Source: Craspedostauros australis
Lineage: Eukaryota; Bacillariophyta; Bacillariophyceae; Mastogloiales; Achnanthaceae
Length of the DNA: 64,000 bases
Direction of reading: 5' to 3'
NCBI GenBank assembly: GCA_026770025.1
Contig: JAMXDE010000004.1
Location: forward strand, 1,798,001 to 1,862,000
Shown here: positions 47,695 through 58,603 of the stretch, one piece after another
How positions within the stretch are numbered: position 1 is the stretch's first letter
Layout of the letters: each line of letters opens with the position of its first letter
Made by a program: the position numbers and the translations under genes
Notes under the pieces: generated by a model
Database searches by the model: none
What the model was told of the DNA's origin: nothing
The model's input: only the letters and a program-made list of their open reading frames with translations

Positions 47695-50648
47695 TTAGAC
47701 GACTGCGCAGGCAGATTTGGATGGCACAGGGCAAGCCGCGCCTTCTTCTATGACGTACGTCTCTTGTGGCAAATCACACACTCCCGCTTGGCTGCAACCG
47801 TTGCAGGGGATGGCTGCCGTGCAGACTCCTTTTCTGATGATGATGTCATTGGTTGCTTTGGCATTGCCGCCAAGATTGTAGCAAATGTTCGTCCCCTCGC
47901 ACGCACCAGCTTCAACGATCAGGTTTCCTGAAAGTTTGTTCCCGAATTCACCCTGATGCAATTGATTGCAAGCGCCCATCCCTTGGCATGCATTTTTGCC
48001 GATGAAGATGCTTGCCACGACCGGATCCGTGGTAAAAGACCCTTGGTTGACGCGCCTAGCCACAAAAAAACATGATTGAATTGTATTGCATGCTCCTTCT
48101 TCCACTCGGATATTGCCAAAGATATTGGATCCAATCAAGCTGCAAGTCGCAGGCCCAGGGCAAGATCTTGGTCCAATCACGGTGAATCCGATTTTCGCAC
48201 CAGCATGTGGCTTGTTTGGAACGAAACCGCCCACCCCATTGCAGGCATCTGCGCCCTTGCAACTGTCAAGTATGATCGCGTTGGGACGTTGGCGGGCGCA
48301 AGCGCGATCTGCATCACACGACCCTGAGCTCACCGTCATGACACCGCCACGATCAAGATTATGGGTGCAAGCATCCTCACCTATGCAGCAGTCGCTACCG
48401 CACGCAGCCGTCACCAGAGCCGGGCTACCAGTGTAGAACTTCGCGTTCTCGTTCGCGATCGCCAACAACGCGGTGGTCACACTTTCGTCGTTCTTGATCT
48501 TATCAAAGCGTTCCTGAGCCACCCCGAACGTCACGGGTCCTGGAGGGGTTGCATCATTGCATCCAAAGATGCTCTTGATCATTTTGGCTGCACCATCGCC
48601 GAGTGTATTGATAGAATTGACAAAGTCGGCACAAGCTCCGGTCGCGCCATCGCAGCTGACCACAGTGTCAACGGGGTTGAATGTCGATGATGCACCTCCC
48701 GGAGTTTCGAGACAGCCAACTTGAATGGTGGCTGGGGGACCAGTTGGTGCCATGGTAACCGTTGGCACTTCGGTTGGAGCAATGGATTCCGAAGGAGCCC
48801 AGCTGGGGGTGTCTGACGGCGCATCAGTTGGTGCTACGGATTCCGTAGGAGCCCAGCTGGGGGCGTCCGACGGCACAGTTGACGGCCTGTCAGATAAGGG
48901 TAGAGTTGGCATCGAGGATGGTTGGTCGGATGGGGCACTGGAAGGTTGGTCAGACGGAAGGTCTGACGGAAGTGAACTTGGGCTGTCCGAAGGCTGTGAG
49001 CTTGGGACATCGGATGGATTTTCGGAAGGAATGCCGGAAGGAGCCGTGGAAGGCGATGCAGTTGGCATATTCGATGCCAAGATCGTTGGATTGGAGGTAG
49101 GTCGTCTTGTCATGGTCGGAAGAGGAGTTGGAAAGAAGGTCGGGGTCTCTGTGGGCAAGCTGTCTTTTCCAATGCAGTACTCCTCCACCCTCTCCCCAGT
49201 CGGATTGCCACCGGAGCTGCTGTCTCCCTTGGGGCAAGCTCCATCGGTGTTGCTGATGAGATACGCCCCACCGTTGTCGCAGTCTTCTGCGGTGATGCAT
49301 CCCCTGCAAGTGCCGGCGACACTGCACTCACCAGGAGCGACGATGATATCCATTCCCAACCTGTCGTTGAAGCCAATCTTTTCGCAGGAGCGATCCTTTG
49401 TGCAACTGCCATCGCCAATGGTCAGGCTTCCTTCGCGCTTGCCGGCAGTGCCATAATTGACTGTAGAATGAGCATCCTTGCAGGCATCGATGCCAACGCA
49501 TGCATTCGGTCCAATGTTGATGTGGCTTGGGAAACGGTTGGACGTCTTCTGCTGACTGCGGCGTCCAGCTGCGTTGCATGCGTCTGGGCCAACGCAAGAG
49601 GCGTCCAGGACGACGACATTCCCGTAAGAGCGATGCCCCACTCCCTCACATGATCCTGGATTGGTGCATGAGGCTTCACCCACGAAGGTGACTCCCGCAA
49701 CGGATGGATTGAGATCATTTTCATTCATGGATTCGCATGCACTCACGCCAGTGCAGGAGAAATCGAGGATGAGGGGATTCGGCCCGATGTTCTTGCATGC
49801 GCTGTCGCCGGTGCAGCTGGTGATGGCGACGGTCATGAATGGTGGAGAGCTGGAAGCGAAAGCGGCGGCAGAAGTGCACCCCGAGGATCCCTGGCAGCAT
49901 GGGTCTGCGACGACAGGCGATTGCATCGCAGCGATGGCCGCGCATGCTGCCTTCATGGCATCCGGACGTTCGGTGACGAGGGTCGCGCTAGTGGAGGCGA
50001 TCATCGTGAGTTGCTCAGCGAGCACAGTGTCTGTTGCGTACTTGTTGAAGAGCTTGCGCGCGGCTCCTTCGCTGAGGTCTCCAGCACAAGCGAAGAAGTT
50101 CTGCAGCTCTGCGGATTCCTTCACGGCAGTCACGGCCTCGCGGCACGATGGCTTGGTGGCATCGCAGATGATGGTCTTGGCGCTGGCTTCGGCAAGGGTG
50201 AGGGCGGTGGCACCGTCTGGGTTGCAAGCGACTTCGATGGTGGCATCGAAGGAGTCTGGGTCAGATGTTGGTTGAGTGGTAGGCGGCATCGAGGGCATCT
50301 CAGCTGGAGGGCCCGTCGGCGGGCCGGTCGGTTCATGCGTCGGCGAGGCAGTCGGAGGGCCCGTGGGCCGGCAGTCGGCGATCCAGTCGGCAACGCGGTT
50401 GGCGCAGAGGTCTCTGGAGTACCCGGGTTGTCTGTGGGAGGCTCTCGTTCGGCCTTGTTTTGTTTCGCCGCCTTCGCGTTGTCATCAGCGCCGACCTTGA
50501 GAGCGCGGATCCTGTTCATCGCCGTACGGAGTTCCTTGGTTGGATCCACGGGGGTCCGGTTGCCACGGAGCACGGCGTGAGTCAATGGCATGTTGGAGAG
50601 GAAGAGCACAGCCACGATGGCTGCCTTCATGTTGATCACGTGGATCAT
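47695..50648 (-). CDS. Secreted two-lobed Cys-rich protein with Pro/Ser/Thr stalk, frameshifted
   Basis: ATG 50648 opens a signal peptide (AAIVAVLFLSNMPLTHA) and a short linker running into PTGSPTAGP. At about 50362-50368 one base appears to be missing, and the protein continues in the next frame as PTASPTHEPTGPP to TAA at 47695, about 980 residues in all. Two homologous lobes each hold a Cys-bearing helical region and then repeated SCxGxxAC turns separated by short hydrophobic strands, suggestive of a beta-solenoid. Between them lies a stalk of TP, SD and PS repeats (about 48740-49120) like diatom cell-surface or frustule-associated proteins. Function is unknown; extracellular location is inferred. 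The shift could be a real mutation or a sequence error, because both sides keep the same PT-repeat character. Confidence 0.78.
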
Positions 50649-53201
50649 GGTTGCTTGCTGATTGTCGGTTGCTTGGATTGTGTGCTGTGATTCATTTTCG
50701 TGTTAGACACGAATAGAGCAGCACAGCGAGGAGTAGAGAAGTGTGGAGTGCGCGAGCATACGTACTCGTACCGGCGGGATGCGAGAGGTGTGGGGTTGAG
50801 TTGAGTTGGGCAGAGCAGAGCGGAGTTGGAGGCGATGACACATTATGCCACCAACATACAAAGCAAACGCATGATCGGAACGACAAGCGCGGGGGACGCG
50901 TGGCATCACTACGCATCACACCTCTCATGACGATGGCAGGCAGCTGATCCGATGGGAGCATCCTCCCCAGATGCTGCCGGTGATGCTGATGGTCCCGATG
51001 TGTGCATCTGCTTGAGGCAGCACGCTGTGTCGGGTAGGACGAGCGCTGCGAACGAATCCTCCCGTCATTGGTTCCTCGCCACGCAGACATTCATTCATCT
51101 CGCAAACCTGCGTCTGTAATCGACCGACGAGCGGAACGTACCTTTGGTTTGTATCTGGGTTTGGCCGGAGAGAGGCTTGTGATCACCTGGCAATGCTTGT
51201 CGATTGCTGTGTGGCGATACTGTGCTTCGGAGTACGATCTGTTCGTCGATTGTTTTTATGAGAGATGCTGTGTGGATGTTGTCGAAGGCAAGAAAGTGAT
51301 CGTCACAGACGCAAATCCACTTGCACGTGTAGCGAGAGACACTGAGACGCAGCGTGCGATGGACACCGTGGTTTTGTTGTTGCATCAACGACAGATGCAC
51401 ACTCCTCCCTCCACTACTCTTCTCGTGCTTGCACACACACACTTGTGGAGTCGAGTATTTGGAGGGGCATTGCTCATTCATTATTCATTCATTCGTTCGT
51501 TTGTTTGCCTCGTTCATCCGCCTGTCGCTCATGGGAACCTTCACCTCTTCAACGCAGTCCAACAGCGTGATCTGCACCAACGACGGCTGGTTCCAAAACA
51601 AAGAGACTCGTTTCAGTGCTGTCAGTGCGTGTGCATGTGTTCGTACGAATTGGATGAGTTTGACCCCGTTTCGTTCGCACTCGCGTTGATAGCGTGGTTG
51701 GTAGAAGTTGTACTATGGTGCACCACTGGTGAAGTTGGTTGGCCATTCCAGCGTCTATTTTCTCCGTGACCACATTCACCCATTTCTCAACGTTGTCTCG
51801 CTGAACCTGTGGTCACGACCACCTCCGAAAGAACTGAACGCCGCACACATCGCGAATAGCATTTCTTGGCCGGCTCGATTTATTGGTCTGTGTCACGAAG
51901 AAAATACGGGAATGGTGCCCGTACTGAATTGGTGCCGCGATGTGACACAGTAGCATGCACAGTCCCCGAAAGTCAGGCATAGCCGCAAGTAAGGGGCCTG
52001 TTGAGTTCCCACCACAAGGCGCATAGTACTCGCAAAGTATTGCCGTCTATTTATACAGAGGTGTGTTGATGGTCTTGTTGCCACCAACGTCAGCAAAACA
52101 CTTCTCCGACTCGCGCCATTCTCCTGATTCGGACATTCGTTGGAGAGAACTCGTAAGATCGAACAAGGTGCGTCAAAGCGACAACGTGTGTCCTCACCTC
52201 GTGTGTGGTCACGTTGCCACCATCCGATGCATTGGTAGAAGACAGACATGCAGGGATGCAACACCAGAGAGCCAGAGCGTTGGATGGAGTTGCCAAGGAG
52301 AGACACTGCACTTCAATGTGCTCCATGTGATAGACTCGTAGATGCTGCAGTCGAACAGTCCTCTCAATCATTCTAAACACATGTTCTGTCTCTGTCAGAG
52401 AAACTCTGTCGTCACAAAAAAAGCAGCGCGAGAGCAGCGACATTCGTACCAGCATCATGATTAGCAACAAAAGTAGAGACATTGACGACGGCATCACCAA
52501 TGGCAGCGCATCACGAGCGTGTGCACGAAGAGAAGCACAACTGAGAGCAAGACCAAGACCAACCGTAAGCTCATCGCCATGGACGTCATTGGCTTTTTTT
52601 GTAAAGTGTTCTCTCGACGAAGATTAAACAAGACTGGCTTGGCGAAACGAAAATGTGAAGGAAAGCTTGTGCGCCTGGCGTTCGTGAGTGGCGTGACCAG
52701 ACGACGGAAGCGGGGAAGTGGTCGTGGCAATGTCCCAGACCTTCGAGGCGCAGCAATTCCGACAGTCGACAACTCGCAACGAACCATTAACACTCCAGAC
52801 AGAGAAACAAGAAAGACGAAGAGAGAGAGAGAGAGAGAGCAGGAGCGATGGCAGACCAGCTCACGTTGGTTGAGACAAGACGGCGCAGCCGAAGCGCTGG
52901 TCGATTCGCACGTGTTGAGTGTGAGGCATGATGCTTCACTCCGGCGTTGAGTGCTGTCTCTCTCCCTCCCAAAAGTTCTGCACTTTGCTCGAAATGACTT
53001 TTGGATTCTTCGTGAGGATTCACCTCATTCGACAATCGAATCGATGGACACGATGGCAACCGCACACACAGATTCCATTTCAGTGAGTATCGGTTTGATA
53101 GTATTAACGTATTCGTTCACAAGTATCTCTCAGACAAAGTAATTACTCTATGCCTGTGGTACCAAGTGGAATGAGCTCAACCAAGCCTGGGATGATTCCA
53201 G
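50649..53201. other. Intergenic region, no supported gene
   Basis: Several frames of 70-235 codons exist (such as 51068-51769 plus), but composition and lack of domains give no support. The part near 53040-53201 may contain upstream exons or an intron of the glycosylase gene that follows. I searched it for the N-terminal catalytic motif of that family and did not find it. Confidence 0.45.
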
Positions 53202-54389
53202 GATCCTCGTTGCATTCTCCAACACAATCCTGACGATCTTGATGATGCTGTCGTGGTACACGTACATTTTGGAATGGCAGGCAACTGGGCGGTGTACCCG
53301 TACAACCACAGCAATGAAGATCCACCACCAGAACCAACCAAAACGAACCGCGTACGATTGGAGTCTGGTGATATTGCGGCCGATCTGGCAGCCATGACCA
53401 TGCAGCACAGTGACATGTCGTTGTACAACAACAAACAATGCAAGTTGGGTGAAGATCCCTTGTGTGCCGATGTCGATCCAGAAGCGTTGTGGCAGCGAAT
53501 CCAGGGATCCAAGAAGTCCATCAGTGCATTGCTGATGGATCAGAGCTACTTTGCTGGCCCTGGGAACATCTACCGTGCGGAGATCTTGTTCAAGGCGGGC
53601 GTGCATCCCGACGTGCTGGGCAGGGCACTGGAGCGCTCCCAATTCGACCGGGTGTGGGCACACACCGTCGCATTGCTACTGCGTGGATTCGAGACGGGTT
53701 CCACCCTGACGGTGGATCCTTCTGAAGCCAAGGCGTTGGGAAGGTCGAGACTGTACATCTACAACACCTCTAGATGTCCCCGCTGTTCCACTCACATCCA
53801 GACCTGACAGATCGCGAATCGCAGGTGTTACGCTTGTCCCAGATGTCGACCGGTGCATGGCAGTGACCTGAAGAGCACAGTGATCACCAATGCAGTGAAG
53901 TCAACGAAGATAACGCAGACAGCGAAGATGGCGAAGGTAACGAAGGTAGCGAAGATAGCAATGACAAACGCTGTATCTCGCACCGCATCCCGCACCACGT
54001 CTCACGCCAACACAGTGAAAGAGAATCGCGTTCCATTCAATTCGCACTGTGCACCTGAATCAGTGACGCAACGATTGCAGGCCGACGGGCCTGGAAGGCT
54101 CAACATTCGTGAAATCAAGAGCGAGTTACATCGTCGAGGCCAGACGATTGTCACAAACTCGAAGAAGGCAGTGTTGGTGCAGCAGCTGGAGCACGTCCTA
54201 TCGAAGGATGCCGTGATGGTGTCGGCGGAAGATGATGCGATGGAGAAGGCCATGGCAGGGGAGAGTTTGGCGGTGGAACACATTGCGGAATTGGGACCAT
54301 CGCAGGCCCGCAAGGCCAGGCAACGGGCGGTAGCGACAGTGATAGCAATACCGATAGCGATCAAGAGAGAACCAATCACTGTCGAGTAG
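53202..54389 (+). pseudogene. Fpg/Nei-type DNA glycosylase with SAP domain, TGA in zinc finger, 5' end missing
   Basis: The translation matches base-excision glycosylases of the Fpg/Nei family: VHVHFGMAGNW, then the helix-two-turn-helix region LGEDPLCADVDPEALWQRI with LLMDQSYFAGPGNIYRAEILF, then a zinc finger CPRC...YACPRC. A TGA at 53805-53807 interrupts the finger between IQT and QIANRRC, where relatives commonly have Trp. The same frame stays open for 190 more codons to TAG at 54387-54389 and includes a SAP-like DNA-binding motif (LNIREIKSELHRRG, about 54097-54200). The N-terminal Pro-Glu catalytic start is not found upstream. The frame has a TGA at 53193-53195 just before a possible splice acceptor at ATTCCAG/GATCC (53201/53202). 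It is either a 5'-truncated pseudogene or a gene with an upstream exon and a tolerated UGA. Confidence 0.8.
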
Positions 54390-54954
54390 TCCACAGATTC
54401 GGACGGGGATTGATGACGCTGCGGATACTGGTACGTATGATTCGTGCTCAACTGCGGAGAATGAGGGTGGTATTACAAAATTAGAGGAGGAATTGGCACA
54501 GAGAGAGAGAGACTCCATTCACTTCGAAGACGCGAAAGCTGCACCGATCGAGTGCTCGATAACGACAAGCGATGGGAGCTGTTCTGGAGTAGATAGAGCT
54601 GCACCAGCGCTGGTGGTGGACGGATGGACGTGATCGTGTCGATGAGGGTGTAGCAGATTCAACATGATATGAACATGCCTCTGTGTCCATGCTTCATCGT
54701 CGATGTTTTTGCATTCGCTTACTTTTGCTATTCCTGCCGGCGTTTCTCTACCGTGCTATCCTTGTGAGTGGTCATCACGCAACGCAGAGTACGAGTATAG
54801 TAGTCGGATCCTTCCAAAAACGACCAACGCAGATTACTACTACTCATACAACGTGCGTCCACCTTCCCCGTCACCATTGCTGTCATCTATAGAGCTTGCG
54901 CAAATATAATAGATTGGTTGATTCGTGCGAGTGGAGCATGGTGTAGTTACACTC
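54390..54954. other. Spacer between convergent broken genes
   Basis: No gene seen. Only short frames and no notable repeats. Confidence 0.5.
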
Positions 54955-55570
54955 CTAGTTCTTCCATGATGTTCCCTCATTGGTGCATGCCACAATCACA
55001 TCACCGATCAAAGTCATGGCCTCTGCAGCCTTGGCATGCGCCACGATGGAATCCACGACGGTGGGCAAAGGTGTGTTCTTGAATGATGTCGACGACGATG
55101 GCGACGATGATGATGACAGCGACGAGGTGACCCATCCATTGAGCTGCTCGAAATTCATGTAGTAACCTTCACCCGACAGGACCTTGCGACATGCATCCTG
55201 AATGATTTCATCCATCTCTATCTTGGTGACCTTCCACAAGGCCTCCACCTGCAGCACAAACAGCAGTGCTTTCTGGGCCTCGAACTGTTGCAGGAAGAGG
55301 AGGTCTTCCTCGTCGTAGTTGCTGACAGCGTCTCCATCTGAGTCATCAAACATCAAGGTGTGATGATCCAACAGGAGCCAATCACCTTCCAAATCCATAT
55401 CGAAATCGCTGACACCGTTGTTGTTGTCATTGTCATTGTTGTTGTTGATGTCACCATCCAAGTAAGACTTCCCCTTGTTGCCCTGTTCCAACTGTTCCTT
55501 TTGTTGTCAATGCTGCTTGCGTTGATGTTGCTGTTCCTTCCACAGTTCTTCTTGCAAACCCCGCACTTTC
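54955..55570 (-). pseudogene. DnaJ X-domain protein, C-terminal part cut by an LTR
   Basis: The frame ends in TAG at 54955-54957. It holds an acidic/Asn-rich linker, FLQQFEAQKALLFVLQVEALWKV, then TKIEMDEIIQDACRKVLSG and a final helix AHAKAAEAMTLIGDVIVA. This pattern fits the X-domain found C-terminal to J-domains in stress chaperones (ALWKV-IE-ACRKVL). Upstream of the first candidate start the frame continues as a Gln-rich coiled coil, broken by TGA at 55507-55509, and stops at the LTR inserted at 55571. The J-domain is absent from the window, so the insertion or a deletion removed the 5' part. Confidence 0.68.
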
Positions 55571-56143
55571 TGTTGGCAAGTTCCATGGACGGATACCTTG
55601 CGATCATGGAAGATAGTGTTGATTGATAGTTGTTCTGTTTGCTATTTCAATTGTTGAGCACTCCAATCCTCTTGGTGTCTCCGTTCTCTTGCCTGATGCT
55701 CTTGGCACGTCTGTCTGTTTCATAGATTGGGTCTCCAACTATGAGCCAGTACACAAGATGCTCTCTCACTGCCATTGTATTCTCTCTCTCCTCAATGTTG
55801 CATGTTCATGTTACACGATACTCCGTGCTTGATGCGTACTCTGCATTTGACACTCCGTTTGTTCACTACTGACTCCTTCTCCACAAGCACTTACCACTTG
55901 AACTCCTCCTTGTGTGCCCATGATCTTGATGCCCTTTGGTCATCAACTCTTCACCTTCTACTTCTGACATGGAGACAGATGTTGACATGGTGACACAATG
56001 ACATCCTGTCAACGTCAGTTGTTGTCTTCCTGTTCTCCAGATGTCACATTCCATTGATGATGCGATGGTCTGTCAGATGACATCATCATCTGGGGTTTAG
56101 TTGGGAGGTACCTCAAGCTTTGCTCAATACCATACTCTTGGTG
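55571..56143 (-). repeat. Truncated copia LTR (subfamily 1), CpG-depleted
   Basis: Starts with TGTTGGCAAG like the other LTRs and aligns with 13805-14605 for about 570 bp, then breaks off after CAATACCATACT. Many CG sites of the relative are TG or CA here. It interrupts the DnaJ-X gene. Confidence 0.88.
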
Positions 56144-57415
56144 TTTGTGTGGTGATCGAAGCAACAGCGGCTCCACTTTCTGTTGCCTTTCTTGTTGTCT
56201 CCGATATTCTGGAAATGTCTTCTGATTCCTTGGACTGCATGGGGTGCTGGTCAGACTTTGCCATCGGTGGGGAACACTCATCGAGTAGTCATTTTGTAGG
56301 CCATTCGCCTAACGAGGGGACAACGTATCACAGAAGCCCGGACACACGAAATGAGACTATTCAAGGAGGGTCTCAGCAAGCACCATGGAGTACACATACC
56401 CGTACTTCTCTCATTTGTCTTGGAGCAAGCTCAGGTGCAAGGTGTGAGGTACAAGGTACTGGGACAGACCAAAGCACAAGTTCTCTCAAGAGCGCAGAGT
56501 ATCAGTAGTGCTCTATCATGCTCGTCGAGCGCATTGGTATTGGCATGTCTTGACGGCCACCCTATCTCATCCCTCTCCCTCGTCTCTCGCTGCAAGATGT
56601 TGCCCGACCAAGCTGATCTTGCGAATGACGACCAAGGATGTCTGACGTCGTCCTGCATCGTGGTCGTGGTGTCGCTATAATCATCCTCCAGAGGACGATT
56701 GTTGCGATTGTATTCGTACTCGTACTCGTACCTATGCATGACAAGTGCCATCTGGACTCATCCATTTGTCGACCACATCACCACCTCAACCGATCGCTGA
56801 TGGGGCGAACGGATGCACACACCGCAGGTCATTACACCCTCCCACATGATGGATCTCTTCGTTCGGAAAGAATCGTTTCAACGGTGGCATGGATTCGAAT
56901 GGACGCTAACGAAACTGAGGGATTCTCGATCGTGAGTTCCCCTGGTTTCTAGAATACTTTGAATGACCTGCACATGCAATGATACATGAGCACACATTCT
57001 CGTTGTATCGTATGGTGTTGTACGAGTATGATGGCGCAGGAGGATAATGAATAGGAGTGCACAGCGGTAGTACCTATCATCACTTGTGTGTGGGCAGGAC
57101 TGCGCACCATCCATCGCCCATCATGCACCATGCACCATGCACCATACACCATGCACTATACATCGTGGATAAACTAGCCAGTGCACGAATAGATGATGAA
57201 AGAGTATGAGTATGGATGTGAACATGAGTATTATTATACATGGATTTGTCGTTGTTTAGTGAACATTCTGTCGTGTGTGTTTTGTCTTGTGTTCTGCATG
57301 ACATTTGTGATATCCGTCGCGATTCCCCTTCGCCCCCTTTGTGTTGGTACATAGCTGAGTCTTGAATCAGCTTACAACAGCTCGTAGAGCAGCTCATAGA
57401 GCAGAGTAGAACATT
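56144..57415. other. Spacer after the truncated LTR
   Basis: No supported gene. A minus frame at 56015-56281 reads a charged segment with KESEDISRISETTRKATES in one register, which could be retroelement-derived, but it is too short to place. A short ACCATGC-type tandem repeat lies at about 57115-57160. Confidence 0.4.
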
Positions 57416-58477
57416 CTACATCATGCTTTGGCTCATCAGTCCGTGGGCACCGACAAAGTGCGCGTCGGCAGTTTCTCCGGTGGCATTCTTGAGCATCATG
57501 TTGATGATCATCATGGCTGTCGATGTGATCGTCGTGTTGGTGTCGACGATCGTTTCGTTGACGATCGTTTCGTTGACGATCGTTTCGTTGCCGATTGGCA
57601 TGTCCATCGTCGTGGATGCTGCCATGCTCATCTGCATCAGCATGCCGCATCCGTACAGCAGCAGGGCGGCGACTGCGACAGCACTTCCGACGTAAAGGCG
57701 GAAGAGACTGATGATGCCGCGGAAGGCCAGGGTGAAGAGGAAGGAGTTAATCAGGCCCATGAACTGGACGATCACCAGGTGCTGCATGGTGAGACATTCG
57801 GGGAAGCACATGTCCAGGGTGACTGCCGCCAGCATGGGGATGTTGAAGATCCACGAGTTGCCGTTGCGGAGGTCGGATGGGATGAACTGCTTCCATGTCA
57901 TCAGCTGCAGCGAGAAGAGGATGGCTGGGATGGTGGTGTTGAGCTGGATCGCGTTGAGGAACGACATCAATGATGGCGAGTCGCCCATGATGTTGCTGGC
58001 GGTGGGGAGATCGCCGCATAGGCCGCAGTCCTTGAGCAGCAGTCCGATGATGCGGATGGTGGAGTAGTGGAAGAGGGCGATGGCCAGCTGGAATGCTTCT
58101 TTGTGGCACACGACGATCCTGTCTGGTCCCCAGATGACGGTCTTTTTGGGAACCTGCTTCATCAGTGAGTAGGCGTGTGTGGCGAGTGTCTCGTTGGAGA
58201 GCGTGGCGAATGCGACGAGGTATGGGTTGTTTGGGAACACGATGGCGAGCATCGCGGTGAGGAGGCAAGTGGAGCCAAGGATTCCGTGGAATCCAAACCT
58301 CAGCTTTCCGATCTTGAATAGGTAGGCATGCTTTCTGGCTTGGTACTTGCCAGTGGTCTTCGGCTTGTGCATGCTCGTGTTCTTCCTGTTTGTGGTGGTG
58401 TTTGTGATGGTGGTGTTTGTGATGGTGGTGTTTGTGGTGGTGGTGTTTGCGCTTGTGGTGGTGAAGAGGTTCATCAT
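57416..58477 (-). CDS. Multi-pass membrane protein of unknown function
   Basis: A 353-residue protein from ATG 58477 to TAG. The N terminus is Asn/Thr-rich (repeats NTTIT, each a potential N-glycosylation sequon), followed by a basic stretch. There are about six hydrophobic segments, including ILGSTCLLTAMLAIVF, FQLAIALFHYSTIRIIGLLL, WIFNIPMLAAVTLDMCF and LVIVQFMGLINSFLFTLAF. After the last come three tandem NETIV repeats (15-bp repeats near 57545-57590) and a short tail. The layout suggests a membrane protein with glycosylated ends. I do not recognise the family. A GGTGT pentamer array begins 16 bp upstream of the start. Confidence 0.75.
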   Translation of the reverse strand: MMNLFTTTSANTTTTNTTITNTTITNTTTNRKNTSMHKPKTTGKYQARKHAYLFKIGKLRFGFHGILGSTCLLTAMLAIVFPNNPYLVAFATLSNETLATHAYSLMKQVPKKTVIWGPDRIVVCHKEAFQLAIALFHYSTIRIIGLLLKDCGLCGDLPTASNIMGDSPSLMSFLNAIQLNTTIPAILFSLQLMTWKQFIPSDLRNGNSWIFNIPMLAAVTLDMCFPECLTMQHLVIVQFMGLINSFLFTLAFRGIISLFRLYVGSAVAVAALLLYGCGMLMQMSMAASTTMDMPIGNETIVNETIVNETIVDTNTTITSTAMMIINMMLKNATGETADAHFVGAHGLMSQSMM

Positions 58478-58493
58478 TTTGTTGGATTGATTT

Positions 58494-58603
58494 GGTGTGG
58501 TGTGGTGTGGTGTGGTGTGGTGTGGTGTGGTGTGGTGTGGTGTGGTGTGGTGTGGTGTGGTGTGGTGTGGTGTGGTGTGGTGTGGTGTGGTGTGGTGTGG
58601 TGT
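58494..58603. repeat. GGTGT pentamer microsatellite, 22 units
   Basis: A perfect 110-bp array of GGTGT on the plus strand (ACACC on the coding strand of the downstream gene), starting 16 bp upstream of that gene's ATG. It would lie in the 5' UTR or core promoter, so repeat number could affect expression. Confidence 0.95.

Noticed and set aside
53805-53807. Selenocysteine at in-frame TGA
   Set aside because: The expected residue in the family is Trp, not Cys, and no SECIS-like hairpin was recognised downstream.
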